Counted from the first letter of the stretch, positions 49,289 through 59,000 are shown. The stretch is DNA of 64,000 nucleotides from Prevotella sp. UBA6994 (GCA_002449845.1 DJXW01000016.1:62001-126000), one strand, 5' to 3'. The notes: generated from the sequence alone by a model not told the origin. Numbers and translations are program-made.

Positions 49289-51880
49289 TTAAAAAGTAAA
49301 TTCCAACATCATTCTCACGCCATGCTTACTGGCTGTAGGCAAGTCGTTATAAGCTAATCGTCTTACATATTGCACATGCAAGAACTTGAATATATTATGT
49401 ATTCCCACGATAGCCTCTACGTAGGGTTTGTTTTTATCCATGATGTAGCAACCACTGGGGAAAGCCATCAGTAAGTCGCTATTGGCATTTTGCTGCAAAT
49501 AGGGATTGTTCTTGTCGGTCAACGTTCCCCACAGACATTTCACACCGATGTATTCACGCCATTTCAGTTTCTTGAGCAACGGGATTCTGTTGAACAACTT
49601 TCCGTTGAGGTTCCAACTTAGGTCAAGGCTCACATAGCGGTCGTTGAGAAACTCCATGTTATTGATTAAGTTAAACGACTCATCCCTTGCAATATAAGAA
49701 AGATTGGCTGCGGGCATGATCAACAACGGATAAGGAACTTGGTTCCACTGAATACCACCTTTGATAAACGCATCAATATTACCCCACGACTTCATCCAGA
49801 AACGCTTATAGATAGATGCTTCGGTGAAATTAAACCGATAATCGCCACCCAAGAAGTCTTTCAAACCAATCGTATGGCCAATCGTAATCACAGGCGCATC
49901 AAGGTTGACGGGAGTTCGTCGCTGTTTGGTATTGATATATGTCCTTCCAGGAGCAATCTGAAATTCGAGATAAGCCTCCGTTGTACGAATCTTACCATTG
50001 TGCAAATAATCTTTCAGGCGGTCATCGTTGACATGGGGAATAGTCTTTCCACTACTCAGAGGCGAGAAGAACAATGCGGCACATGCCTCGTTTTCCTCCG
50101 TTTTAAGAGAAGCAGTGGTCTTGAAGCCCCATTCCTCCTCTCGTTCAAAAGACAGTTTCTGTCTGTTGTAGAACATCATCTTATCCACCTTTGCCCATTT
50201 CAAGGCAGAGAACACGTTATCCTTATCAGTATGGATAAACTTATCAGATGGCGATGTGATATCGTATGTGGAAGTGAATGTCAAGGTTTGCTTGGGAAAC
50301 TCATGAGGAAGAAATTCCTTCTTGTTGAACGAATAGGTGAGTTCTGCCTTATAGTAATTTTTCTTACTACCCCATCCTCGTGCCACATATCCACCCAAGA
50401 ACCAATGGGGATTCAGTTTGGCAGTGGTCTGTCCGCTCAGTCGGGTGCGGAACCCATCAATGAAATTGGCGGTCAGTATCGTGTTGATAGGTCCTATGTC
50501 CACTTTGCTGGGATGAGTGTCGTTACCAGTTTCAACATAGTTTTCTATCAACGCCTTCAACCCAAACAACACATATTTAAACCCTTTCAATTGCTCGATA
50601 CGATGGATAAACGCATTCATCGAAGACTCGCTCTTGGTAAGCTCAATGGTTCTGTACTTGTTCCAGAAAGCCTCGTCGCGCATCATGGCATTAGCCTCCC
50701 GTTTCTCCTTCGCCTTTCCACGGAACAGTTGTTTAGGCAATGCATCGAAAGCATAATCACTTAACCGCGTGGTTCGTATGACAATGGCTTTGGAAAGAAA
50801 CCTATTGATGGACAATTCCACAATCATATCATCCACGGAAAGAGCCCATTCACCATTGGCAAGACGCACATACTCTTGCATCACTTGCAAATTCTCCACA
50901 AAATTCACGTCGCTCTGGATGGGAATGGTCAGGTTGCACCGTTTCACATGCAAGGAGGAATCAGCCAAGATGTATATTTCACCTCGGAAACCGAAATCCT
51001 GTTGGTTGTTGGGAAGGAATTGCAAGTGGTAGCAAAGGTCACGTCCCACATAAACGGTATCTTCTATGTAATAACGATAGAAGGAAACCGCATCTTTGCC
51101 GATAGGACTGGTAAACGGGAATTGCAACAATCGGATTTGGTCTTCGTAAATGTCGATGTCGGTAAACACATCCTTCAAGATCACGTTCAGGATGTCACCC
51201 GTCTGAAGGAAATGGTTGACACCCGTAGAGTTTTGTCCTTTGATGATGTCTTTCTCAGCCTTTGGGTTTTTCCGATAGATATGTTGGCTAACTGTTTCGT
51301 CAACGGATATGGGAAGCACCAACTTGTTATTGTAAGGACAAAGTTCCACTTGGTTTAACAGCCATTGACGTTTGCCGACAAAGCCACTATCCAACATATC
51401 GCCAAGCTGAATGTCGTTGAAGGCAAGCGTTATCTTCTGGTACTTATTATATTGGAAAAAGTCGTGGTTTCGCAAGTCTGTTTTCTTCTTGGCGGCAATG
51501 ACTCGCTTCATCAACTCTACGGCAGGATTGTCTTTTCGTGAGTATTTTCCGCGCTTTTGTCTCACAACCACCTCGGCAAGTTGTTTGGTATCAGGCATCA
51601 ACTTCACGTTATAGGTATCGGGAATCTTCCCGTTAATCATCACACGCTTAGATTGATAGCCCACGACACTGAAGGTCAGGTACCAGCCATTATGTCGTTC
51701 TATGGAATAACGACCTTGTGCATCACCGCTAACTGCCACATGATTGCCTTTGTAAGAAACACTGGGATACAAGAGCGTGTCGCCCGTAACAGCATCTGTC
51801 ACCACTCCATGAATCTGAGCGTTGGCAGAAATGAAAGCTACACACAACATGCAAAACAAAAATATCCTGTGTTTCATCAC
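49289..51880 (-). CDS. DUF5686 outer-membrane protein with CarboxypepD-reg-like N-terminus
   Basis: 863 residues with a signal peptide (ending A-N-A-Q, about residue 22). Residues 23-105 match the carboxypeptidase-regulatory-like beta-sandwich (I-H-G-V-V-T-D-A-V-T-G-D-T-L), followed by L-A-E-V-V-V-R and then the long DUF5686 region. The C-terminal third has alternating beta strands and ends with F (E-F-T-F), as outer-membrane barrels do. The second Met is an alternative start. It may form a TonB-plug-less outer-membrane protein that senses or moves a substrate. It is 7 bp after the HAD gene, at the end of the head-group gene set. Confidence 0.85.
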   Translation of the reverse strand: MMKHRIFLFCMLCVAFISANAQIHGVVTDAVTGDTLLYPSVSYKGNHVAVSGDAQGRYSIERHNGWYLTFSVVGYQSKRVMINGKIPDTYNVKLMPDTKQLAEVVVRQKRGKYSRKDNPAVELMKRVIAAKKKTDLRNHDFFQYNKYQKITLAFNDIQLGDMLDSGFVGKRQWLLNQVELCPYNNKLVLPISVDETVSQHIYRKNPKAEKDIIKGQNSTGVNHFLQTGDILNVILKDVFTDIDIYEDQIRLLQFPFTSPIGKDAVSFYRYYIEDTVYVGRDLCYHLQFLPNNQQDFGFRGEIYILADSSLHVKRCNLTIPIQSDVNFVENLQVMQEYVRLANGEWALSVDDMIVELSINRFLSKAIVIRTTRLSDYAFDALPKQLFRGKAKEKREANAMMRDEAFWNKYRTIELTKSESSMNAFIHRIEQLKGFKYVLFGLKALIENYVETGNDTHPSKVDIGPINTILTANFIDGFRTRLSGQTTAKLNPHWFLGGYVARGWGSKKNYYKAELTYSFNKKEFLPHEFPKQTLTFTSTYDITSPSDKFIHTDKDNVFSALKWAKVDKMMFYNRQKLSFEREEEWGFKTTASLKTEENEACAALFFSPLSSGKTIPHVNDDRLKDYLHNGKIRTTEAYLEFQIAPGRTYINTKQRRTPVNLDAPVITIGHTIGLKDFLGGDYRFNFTEASIYKRFWMKSWGNIDAFIKGGIQWNQVPYPLLIMPAANLSYIARDESFNLINNMEFLNDRYVSLDLSWNLNGKLFNRIPLLKKLKWREYIGVKCLWGTLTDKNNPYLQQNANSDLLMAFPSGCYIMDKNKPYVEAIVGIHNIFKFLHVQYVRRLAYNDLPTASKHGVRMMLEFTF

Positions 51881-51887
51881 TCTCTAT

Positions 51888-52610
51888 TTACAATAATTGT
51901 TCCAAATCATTGATTATCAAATCAGGAATACGTTCATCGTACACCTTTTCTTCCCATCCTTCACCCTTAAACCAAGCCGTTCGGCAACCGATATGATGGG
52001 CTGGTTGGATGTCTTTATAAAAGCTGTCTCCCACCGCCATGATCTCGTGGGGTTTCATTCCCAAGGCATTGACACCCAAAGAGAACAGTTTGGGATTGGG
52101 TTTTCGCATTTTCACCACAGCCGACTCTATCACTTCGGCAAACAATCCATCCAGTTCAAACTCCTTGAGAACCTGATTCATGTTGCCATAAAAATTAGTG
52201 ACCAGCACCATCGGGTAATCATCATGCAACTTACACAATACATTTCTGCTATGCGAAACGATTTGTTGTATGTGTAAATACACATCATCCACTACTGCCT
52301 GGTGTTTTTGCAAAAAATCTTCTTCATCAGCATTCCATTTTCCATTCATGCACAAATACTCCATCTCCAACCTGATTTTAGCGTCGATGGTCTTTTTGAG
52401 CGTGAAAGATGGTTGGATGATGGGTTGATTACCCAAGGTTCGTTCACCATAGACATAAGCCTCACGAAACTGTTGCTCGTTGACAGGAACATGCTGTCTT
52501 TGATAAGCGTGCCACAAGAACTTCCCCCAATGACAACCAGCCGTGTCTATGGTTCCGCCAAAATCGAAGATAAATCCCCTGATGTCATTTCTCCATGCTT
52601 GTTCTTTCAT
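51888..52610 (-). CDS. HAD-type phosphatase (DFGGT variant)
   Basis: 240 residues of the haloacid dehalogenase superfamily. Motif I is F-D-F-G-G-T-I-D (residues 15-22): the first Asp is present, but Gly takes the place of the second (general acid) Asp, as in a known minority of HAD enzymes. Motif II is V-T-N-F-Y-G-N (L-V-T-N), K is in V-V-K-M-R-K-P-N-P-K, and motif IV is G-D-S-F-Y-K-D. It overlaps the phosphatidyltransferase gene by four bases (ATGA), as one of four coupled genes, so it probably removes a phosphate from an intermediate or product there. Confidence 0.82.
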   Translation of the reverse strand: MKEQAWRNDIRGFIFDFGGTIDTAGCHWGKFLWHAYQRQHVPVNEQQFREAYVYGERTLGNQPIIQPSFTLKKTIDAKIRLEMEYLCMNGKWNADEEDFLQKHQAVVDDVYLHIQQIVSHSRNVLCKLHDDYPMVLVTNFYGNMNQVLKEFELDGLFAEVIESAVVKMRKPNPKLFSLGVNALGMKPHEIMAVGDSFYKDIQPAHHIGCRTAWFKGEGWEEKVYDERIPDLIINDLEQLL

Positions 52611-53554
52611 ACATCCTTGCCTTTAGAGATTTCATACAGTAATGAATTGCACAACGATTCATGCTCACGGTGCATATATATATATAAGGTGTGCATGATG
52701 GTCATTTCAAATAGAGGATAAATCCAAGGTTGGTCAATCAGACACGTCAGGTAAATGCAGATAGCCCTGGTATTGAATGTCAATATGTTTGTGTAAGGCA
52801 TCAAGGGACGGGAACCATCCAAAAAGCGTTTCCTGACGGATTCCATATTGATACCTTGCCCCTTCTTCTCTTGATATTTCCTGAAAAAAGCCTGAAACAA
52901 GGGAGTTCTCTTCTCTTGGCTCTTACAATAATTGGCATAGTTATAAAAAAACAGTTGGGAGAAAAGCGTTCCGTTTTTCTTCTCTTCCTCGAAGATAGCA
53001 CGTTGTTGGCGATAATTATCCAACTCGCTGCCTTCCTTGCCTTTCAAGAAAAACAAATGAATCTGACGGTAATAGTCGCTCAATGAACTCTGGGGAGAAT
53101 GACAAACAAACCCTGCAATCGCCATGACAATCCAAATCCATATTCCCCATTGCGTTTCGGTGAAGGGAATGTTCTGTCCCATCATCCTCAAAGCCAACGC
53201 CGCATAAATGCAGATAAACCAAATGTCGCCTGAAAAACCGTCAAGCACTCTTCCCAATAAGGTTTTCTTGCCCGTTAGCCTTGCCATCTGTCCGTCTGTA
53301 CTGTCACAGAAATTGGCAAACATCAGGAATAAGATACCCATCACATTGTGCCACAAATCTCTGAAGTAAAACATCACTCCAGCGCCTATGCCTAAAAAGA
53401 TAGACAAAATGGTAATGGCATTGGGATGAACACCGAGTTTATTCCAGAACAATGCAAACACCAAGCCTACAGGACGAGTGAAATGAACATCCAACCACTC
53501 TTCCGTATCTTCTGACTTGAACGATTGTCGTAATAACTCCTTGAATTTGCTCAT
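52607..53554 (-). CDS. CDP-alcohol phosphatidyltransferase-like enzyme
   Basis: 315 residues with about six membrane helices. The family signature D-x-x-D-G-x-x-A-R-x8-G-x3-D is clear at residues 84-105 (D-S-T-D-G-Q-M-A-R). The last catalytic Asp is at 110, one residue later than the usual D-x-x-x-D spacing (D-G-F-S-G-D), which is odd. These enzymes transfer an alcohol-phosphate between a CDP-linked donor and an alcohol. It overlaps the ATP-grasp and HAD genes by four bases each. The donor and acceptor are not known; with the nucleotidyltransferase gene it would use a CDP- or other NDP-activated head group (inference). Confidence 0.85.
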   Translation of the reverse strand: MSKFKELLRQSFKSEDTEEWLDVHFTRPVGLVFALFWNKLGVHPNAITILSIFLGIGAGVMFYFRDLWHNVMGILFLMFANFCDSTDGQMARLTGKKTLLGRVLDGFSGDIWFICIYAALALRMMGQNIPFTETQWGIWIWIVMAIAGFVCHSPQSSLSDYYRQIHLFFLKGKEGSELDNYRQQRAIFEEEKKNGTLFSQLFFYNYANYCKSQEKRTPLFQAFFRKYQEKKGQGINMESVRKRFLDGSRPLMPYTNILTFNTRAICIYLTCLIDQPWIYPLFEMTIMHTLYIYMHREHESLCNSLLYEISKGKDV

Positions 53555-54351
53555 TGCATTTTGTCTTTTATCAATTTGGCAATTGCTTCAGCCGCCTCAT
53601 TCCTGCATCTTGAGAAACTTGGCCAGTCATTGAAGTCGATGATAAACATACGTCCTTCCTTGTCTATGATAGCATCTCCACCATATATGTCTAACGAAAT
53701 CACATCTGCCAACCGTTGTGCTTCATGGCTCAAATACGCTTCATCAAAAGCGTAATGGTGGGCTTCTCCATTCACTGATTCATGGGAGAATTTGGTTTGT
53801 CTGTCATCTGTGGGATAGAAATAGCGGAAGAAATGATGTCCTACACCATAAAACTTCACCACATCTCCCACGACATGAGCACTCACGACCATATCCGTAA
53901 TGCCTCTCGCCAAGAATTGCGATTTGGCTTTTAGCAAAGAGGACTCATCCTTACAATATACCACGTCTTCTTCCTGTTGTGTGGCAGCGTCACCACGCTT
54001 GAGCCAATAGCCATTCTCACCTTCTGATGGTGGAATGGGAATCTGGTGCGAGAGCATCAACGAATGCAGATTGCTTCTCGAACATTTTTCCACCGCAAAT
54101 CCACTATTCACGACTATCTTCCCTTTCGTCTCCAGTCTTTTCAGACATTGAATCGTAGTTGGGAATCGTGCCATGGAAAGATAAACGTCAGCCTCGTATG
54201 TATCGTCAAACAACGATTCTTCTATCATCGGAACATCAGAACTCAGCAATTCAGATGACAATTGCAAGATAGCCCTGTCTTTCGCTTCTGAATACGGAGA
54301 GAATCGCACATCTCTCTTAACCGCCAATATGTGATATTTCTTTCGTTCCAA
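53551..54351 (-). CDS. ATP-grasp-fold protein
   Basis: 266 residues. The middle holds the loop and strand typical of ATP-grasp (V-V-N-S-G-F-A-V-E-K-C-S-R, Y-W-L-K-R-G-D-A), and the C-terminal end has G-G-D-A-I-I-D-K-E-G-R-M-F-I-I-D-F-N-D-W-P-S-F: the Asp and Asn that bind Mg-ATP. ATP-grasp enzymes make an acyl-phosphate and join it to an amine or thiol. It overlaps the upstream nucleotidyltransferase gene by 35 bp and the downstream gene by 4 bp, so it belongs to the same pathway. The two substrates are unknown. Confidence 0.72.
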   Translation of the reverse strand: MERKKYHILAVKRDVRFSPYSEAKDRAILQLSSELLSSDVPMIEESLFDDTYEADVYLSMARFPTTIQCLKRLETKGKIVVNSGFAVEKCSRSNLHSLMLSHQIPIPPSEGENGYWLKRGDAATQQEEDVVYCKDESSLLKAKSQFLARGITDMVVSAHVVGDVVKFYGVGHHFFRYFYPTDDRQTKFSHESVNGEAHHYAFDEAYLSHEAQRLADVISLDIYGGDAIIDKEGRMFIIDFNDWPSFSRCRNEAAEAIAKLIKDKMQ

Positions 54352-55072
54352 TGGTATTGCCTTTCAAAAATTCATTTGCCACAAGAATATCCGAAGCATG
54401 GTCGATGTCAAGTATCTTACTGAACGGGAAAGCCTTGAGCCTTAGCCCGTCGGTTTTCAATCCACGCTGGAAGTTTCGCATCCTGCTCTCCCCTCTTTCC
54501 ATACATCTGTGCAAGGTGTGAAGGGCAAGTGGCGTCAACCCATAGATTCCGCCAGAGATGTATTGGCAATGATGGTCTTCATCGTAAAACCCCGTGATAT
54601 TCAGATCATCGTCTGTGCCGATGTACAGAGGTTTTTCATCTTCCACATAATCGGTCACAGCCATCAGTCCGTCAATTTCGTTGACTTGTTCATGAAACGC
54701 ACGGAGGTAATCGCCAAACTCATCCTCATGGAAGATGGTATCTACCGTGGTCAGCACAAATGGAGAATCAGCCAGAAATCTGCTTATCTCGTAGAAACTA
54801 TGCATGGAACTGGGTGTGCTCTTCACGACATATCGCAAGGAAACACGCTTCCCACACAATCCATTTTCCTGTATGTCATTTAAATGAGTGCTTACCAATG
54901 AGGTAAGGTCATTGCAAATCACCACTATTTCCTCAGCATCGTGGTTCATGAAGATTCTCATCAAGCGGTCTATCAGACATTCCCCATGTACTTTCACCAA
55001 TGGCTTGGGCTCCTTGACTCCTTCTTGGGAAAGACGCGAACCTTCGCCAGCTGCGATAATGGCGTATTTCAT
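54317..55072 (-). CDS. Sugar/alcohol-phosphate nucleotidyltransferase
   Basis: 251 residues with the classical N-terminal loop A-I-I-A-A-G-E-G-S-R-L and P-K-P-L-V-K-V (residues 4-28) and an F-V-L-T-T-V-D-T-I-F Mg-binding Asp near residue 115, as in NTP_transferase-domain proteins (GlmU, RfbA, phosphocholine and inositol-phosphate cytidylyltransferases). It would attach a nucleotide to a phosphorylated alcohol or sugar. It starts on the final base of the PBP1A gene and overlaps the ATP-grasp gene by 35 bp. Which NTP is used cannot be read from the sequence. Confidence 0.85.
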   Translation of the reverse strand: MKYAIIAAGEGSRLSQEGVKEPKPLVKVHGECLIDRLMRIFMNHDAEEIVVICNDLTSLVSTHLNDIQENGLCGKRVSLRYVVKSTPSSMHSFYEISRFLADSPFVLTTVDTIFHEDEFGDYLRAFHEQVNEIDGLMAVTDYVEDEKPLYIGTDDDLNITGFYDEDHHCQYISGGIYGLTPLALHTLHRCMERGESRMRNFQRGLKTDGLRLKAFPFSKILDIDHASDILVANEFLKGNTIGTKEISHIGG

Positions 55073-57384
55073 TACTCGAACACTTCGTCTATACCAAACT
55101 CATCCATCTCGTCTGCAGACGACTTACATGGGTCAAACTCTTCCGGAATGTCAAATTTGGCATCGGGGTTGTATCCCAACGACCTATCTGCAAACACCTT
55201 TTTAATATATATAGCAAAGATAGGCAAAGCCATCGTGGCTCCCTGACCCATTGCCGTAGAGTTAAAGTGAATGTCACGGTCTTCTCCACCTACCCAGCAA
55301 CCAGTCACGAGTTGTGGAGTGATTCCCATAAACCAAGCATCTGAGTTGTTATTGGTGGTTCCGGTCTTTCCTCCCATCTCATTCTCAAGATTATACCTGA
55401 AACGAAGGCGGTGGGCAGTTCCGTTGTTCACCACTTCTTGCAACAGCACCAACATCTTATAAGCACTCTCGGCACTGATGACCTCGTTCATACGAGGCTG
55501 GAATTGTGCGATAGTGGCTCCGTCGCTGTCTTCTATCTTCGTGACAAACATAGGAGCAACGCGGATTCCATGATTCACGAAGGTGGTATATGCGCTCACC
55601 ATCTCTGCCACAGACACCTCACAAGGTCCTAAGCAAAGCGACATAGAAGGATGGATATCGGGATTGTTGATACCGTAGTCGTGAAGCATCTGCACAAACT
55701 GCTGAGGATTAAGACGACTCATCAAGTATGCCGAAATCCAGTTGTTGGATTGAGCCAATCCCCATTTCAGCGTTACCATTGCCCCATATCTGCTTCGGCT
55801 GCCGTTACGAGGAGTCCAAGGCTTACCAGCCACCATATAAGTACGTTGTACGTTAGGAGCCAAGTCGCACGGTGAGAATCCGTTTTCCATGGCAAGTGAG
55901 TATAAGTATGGCTTAATCGTAGAACCCACCTGACGGCGACCTTCGGTTACCATATCATACATGAAATGCGTAAAATCGAGTCCTCCTACGTAAGCCTTCA
56001 CTTGTCCGTTGACAGGATCCATACTCATGAAGCCGGAACGCAAGAACGATTTGTAATAACGGATGGAGTCCATAGGAGTCATCGTAGTGTCTTTCTCTCC
56101 CCTATAGGTAAACACGCTCATCTTTGTCTTGGTATTGAAGGCATGTTCTATTTCGAGGTCACTGGCTCCGTATGCTTTCATCGCCCTATATCGGTCGCTC
56201 AACTTGATGGCGCGGTTCATGATGCTATTGATCTGTGCCTGAGAGATGTCGCTGGTGAAAGGTGCGTTTTTCTTAGACTTATTGGCAGCAAAGAACTGAG
56301 GTTGCAGATATTTCGCCACATGCTGATAGACGGCTTCCTCTGCATAGCGTTGCATACGACTGTCTATGGTGGTATAAATTTTCAATCCGTCTGTATAGAC
56401 GTTGTAATTGCCACCGCCCTTCTTCACGTTCTTATTACACCAGCCATACAAGGGGTCGGTTACCCAAGCGATAGAGTCGATGACGTATTGGTTTTTCTTC
56501 CAACTGGGATAAGTACTCTTATCTGGTTTCTTCGCCATCATGTATTGACGCAGGAACTCGCGGAAGTAAGGAGCCGTTCCGTCCTTATGGTCTGTACGGT
56601 GGAAATCCAACTTCAATGGCTCGTTACATGCTTCCTCATACTCTTGTTGGGTAAGATGTCCTGCCTTTAACATCTGAGACAGCACTACGTTTCTGCGCTC
56701 CCTGCTACGGTCAGGATAACGCACGGGGTTATAAAGAGAAGGATTCTTGCACAATCCTACCAATGTTGCCGATTCTACCAATGACAATTGGCTCGGCTCT
56801 TTATTGAAATAGGTCTTCGCAGCTGTCTTGATTCCCACCGCATTATGCAGGAAATCAAAATAATTTAAATAATGTGCAATGATTTCTTCCTTGGTGTAAT
56901 AACGCTCCAACTTGATGGCTATCACCCATTCAATAGGTTTTTGGAGCAAGCGTTCCAGTTTGCTGTGTGCCTTTTCGGAATAGAGTTGCTTGGCTAACTG
57001 CTGTGTTATCGTAGAGCCACCACCAGCATTCTCCCTTCCCAAGATACCGCGCTTGATGATAGCACGGCCAAGCGCCTTGAAGTCAATACCAGAGTGCATA
57101 TAGAAACGCTCATCCTCTGTTGACACCAAAGCACGCACCAGATAAGGCGAAAGATTGTTGTAAGACACGCAGATACGGTTCTCTCTGTCAAAATTATAGG
57201 TTCCCATGACCAACCCATCAGAAGAATAAATCTGAGAGGCGGAACGGTTGATGGGGTTCTGAAGGTCATCCAACCCTGGCATATATCCTATAAAGCCGAA
57301 CCAAATGCCAAAAAAACCTATCGTGGTGGCTACGATGCCCACTGCCAAGAAGCCCCACAAAAAACGTATAAATGCTTTTCTCAT
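55072..57384 (-). CDS. mrcA: Penicillin-binding protein 1A (class A)
   Basis: 770 residues: an N-terminal membrane anchor (about 8-30), a GT51 transglycosylase domain (T-E-D-E-R-F-Y-M-H-S-G-I-D and G-G-S-T-I-T-Q-Q-L-A-K, near residues 90 and 120) and a transpeptidase domain with the S-x-x-K (G-S-T-I-K-P), S-x-N (S-N-N) and K-T-G-T motifs. It polymerises and cross-links peptidoglycan. The Asp/Glu-rich C-terminal tail (E-F-D-P-C-K-S-S-A-D-E-M-D) is short. Transcribed upstream of the four head-group genes, it shares one base with the first of them. The -7 box TAATTTTG lies at 57415-57408. Confidence 0.95.
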   Translation of the reverse strand: MRKAFIRFLWGFLAVGIVATTIGFFGIWFGFIGYMPGLDDLQNPINRSASQIYSSDGLVMGTYNFDRENRICVSYNNLSPYLVRALVSTEDERFYMHSGIDFKALGRAIIKRGILGRENAGGGSTITQQLAKQLYSEKAHSKLERLLQKPIEWVIAIKLERYYTKEEIIAHYLNYFDFLHNAVGIKTAAKTYFNKEPSQLSLVESATLVGLCKNPSLYNPVRYPDRSRERRNVVLSQMLKAGHLTQQEYEEACNEPLKLDFHRTDHKDGTAPYFREFLRQYMMAKKPDKSTYPSWKKNQYVIDSIAWVTDPLYGWCNKNVKKGGGNYNVYTDGLKIYTTIDSRMQRYAEEAVYQHVAKYLQPQFFAANKSKKNAPFTSDISQAQINSIMNRAIKLSDRYRAMKAYGASDLEIEHAFNTKTKMSVFTYRGEKDTTMTPMDSIRYYKSFLRSGFMSMDPVNGQVKAYVGGLDFTHFMYDMVTEGRRQVGSTIKPYLYSLAMENGFSPCDLAPNVQRTYMVAGKPWTPRNGSRSRYGAMVTLKWGLAQSNNWISAYLMSRLNPQQFVQMLHDYGINNPDIHPSMSLCLGPCEVSVAEMVSAYTTFVNHGIRVAPMFVTKIEDSDGATIAQFQPRMNEVISAESAYKMLVLLQEVVNNGTAHRLRFRYNLENEMGGKTGTTNNNSDAWFMGITPQLVTGCWVGGEDRDIHFNSTAMGQGATMALPIFAIYIKKVFADRSLGYNPDAKFDIPEEFDPCKSSADEMDEFGIDEVFE

Positions 57385-57407
57385 GTTGTCAGTATCAAAA
57401 ATATCTG

Positions 57408-57415
57408 CAAAATTA
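57408..57415 (-). promoter_or_regulatory. -7 box for the PBP1A operon
   Basis: Minus-strand TAATTTTG 23 bp before the ATG at 57384; no clear TTTG partner. Confidence 0.5.
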
Positions 57416-57498
57416 CAATTTTCTTTTAAATTATCATCATTATTCAGAAAAATATCCGTAACTTAGCACTCGAATTTGCAACCGTCATCCAAAACAAA

Positions 57499-58446
57499 AT
57501 GGAAAAACATAATTTTGTAACAATTGCCGACCTATCGAAAGAGCGGATATTGTATCTCATCGAGTTAATTCAAGAGTTTGAAAAACATCCTAACAGGGAA
57601 ATTCTAAAAGGCAAGGTTGTTGCAACCTTGTTTTTCGAACCTTCCACACGCACACGACTTAGTTTCGAGACTGCTGCCAATCGCCTTGGAGCACGTGTCA
57701 TCGGTTTCTCCGACGCAAAGGCTTCAAGCGTGAGCAAGGGAGAAACGCTGAAAGACACCATCCTCATGGTCTCTAACTACGCAGACGTGATTGCCATGAG
57801 GCATTTCATTGAGGGTGCGGCTCAATATGCCAGCGAAATAGCTCCCATACCTATTATCAATGCGGGTGATGGGTCTCACGAACACCCATCGCAATGCTTG
57901 TTAGACTTGTATTCTATCTATAAGACACAGGGCACGCTGGAAAACCTGAACATTTACTTGGTGGGGGATTTGAAATATGGAAGAACCGTACATTCTCTCA
58001 TTACAGCCATGCGTCATTTCAACCCAACATTCCACTTCGTGGCTCCCAAGGAATTGGCAATGCCCAACGAATACAAGATTTATTGCAAGGAACATGGCAT
58101 TAAGTTCCAGGAACACACGGCTTTCAACGACAAGGTGATTGCTGATGCAGACATTATTTATATGACGCGCGTGCAGAAGGAAAGATTCTCTGACCTCATG
58201 GAATATGAACGGGTGAAAAACGTCTATATCCTCCACAATGACATGCTGAACAACGTGAAGCCGAATATGCGAATCCTGCATCCTCTGCCTCGCGTGAACG
58301 AAATTGCTTACGACGTAGATGACAATCCTCATGCTTACTATATCCAACAGGCACAGAATGGATTGTATGCACGCGAAGCCCTGTTCTGCTATGTGCTGGG
58401 AATTACGATAGATGATGTACGTGCCGACAAGACCATTATCAAATGA
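57499..58446 (+). CDS. pyrB: Aspartate carbamoyltransferase catalytic chain
   Basis: 315 residues; joins carbamoyl phosphate to aspartate in pyrimidine synthesis. The carbamoyl-phosphate motif F-E-P-S-T-R-T-R-L-S-F-E is at about residues 51-62, H-P-S-Q-C-L-L-D near 133, and H-P-L-P-R-V-N-E-I near 264. pyrI lies 89 bp downstream, so the enzyme is expected to be of the allosteric PyrB-PyrI type. The region just upstream has only a degenerate -7 box (CGAATTTG) and no long leader, so I see no sign of the UMP-type control known elsewhere. Confidence 0.96.
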   Translation: MEKHNFVTIADLSKERILYLIELIQEFEKHPNREILKGKVVATLFFEPSTRTRLSFETAANRLGARVIGFSDAKASSVSKGETLKDTILMVSNYADVIAMRHFIEGAAQYASEIAPIPIINAGDGSHEHPSQCLLDLYSIYKTQGTLENLNIYLVGDLKYGRTVHSLITAMRHFNPTFHFVAPKELAMPNEYKIYCKEHGIKFQEHTAFNDKVIADADIIYMTRVQKERFSDLMEYERVKNVYILHNDMLNNVKPNMRILHPLPRVNEIAYDVDDNPHAYYIQQAQNGLYAREALFCYVLGITIDDVRADKTIIK

Positions 58447-58535
58447 TATGTTTAGCCTTCGCAGACATGGTCTTTACAATACTCAAACCATAGGTTTAGG
58501 AAACACAAAGCTCAACCCTGTAAACAACAAGAAAT

Positions 58536-59000
58536 ATGTACACGGAAAAGAAAAAAGAACGACTGGTTGCCGCCATTAAGAACGGTACGGTTATCGACCA
58601 TATTCCCGCAGAGAAAACGTATCATGTGGCTTCTCTGCTTGGACTGTTCAACACCAAGACGGAAGTGACTATCGGCATCAACTTTGCCTCAAACAAAGTG
58701 GGGAAAAAGGGGATTATCAAAGTGTCGGACAAGTTTTTTACCAACGATGAAATATCCCGACTCTCCGTGGTGGCTCCTAAAGTAATCCTCAACATCATTC
58801 AAGACTATGAGGTGGTGGAGAAGAAAACGGTGGATACGCCCGATGAATTGCGGGGCATCATCAGATGCAACAACCCCGTCTGCATTACCAACAACGAACC
58901 CATGAAAACAGTGTTTCGAGTGGTGGACAAGGAACGCGGCGTTTGCAAATGCCACTATTGCGACAAGGAACAAGATATTAACAAAGTGGAACTGATTTGA
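58536..59000 (+). CDS. pyrI: Aspartate carbamoyltransferase regulatory chain
   Basis: 154 residues, normal length, with an allosteric nucleotide domain (V-A-A-I-K-N-G-T-V-I-D-H-I-P) and a C-terminal zinc domain. The four ligands fit C111, C116, C139 and C142 (C-N-N-P-V-C ... C-H-Y-C). It contacts PyrB and mediates end-product control by nucleotides. The gene starts 89 bp after pyrB. Confidence 0.96.
   Translation: MYTEKKKERLVAAIKNGTVIDHIPAEKTYHVASLLGLFNTKTEVTIGINFASNKVGKKGIIKVSDKFFTNDEISRLSVVAPKVILNIIQDYEVVEKKTVDTPDELRGIIRCNNPVCITNNEPMKTVFRVVDKERGVCKCHYCDKEQDINKVELI

Noticed and set aside
49739..50764. A 341-codon plus-strand frame opposite the DUF5686 gene
   Set aside because: Antisense to an intact outer-membrane protein gene; no domain or promoter is visible.
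58448..58576. Short frame starting at an ATG in the pyrB-pyrI gap
   Set aside because: It runs into pyrI in another frame, with no conserved features; the gap is likely a plain intergenic spacer.
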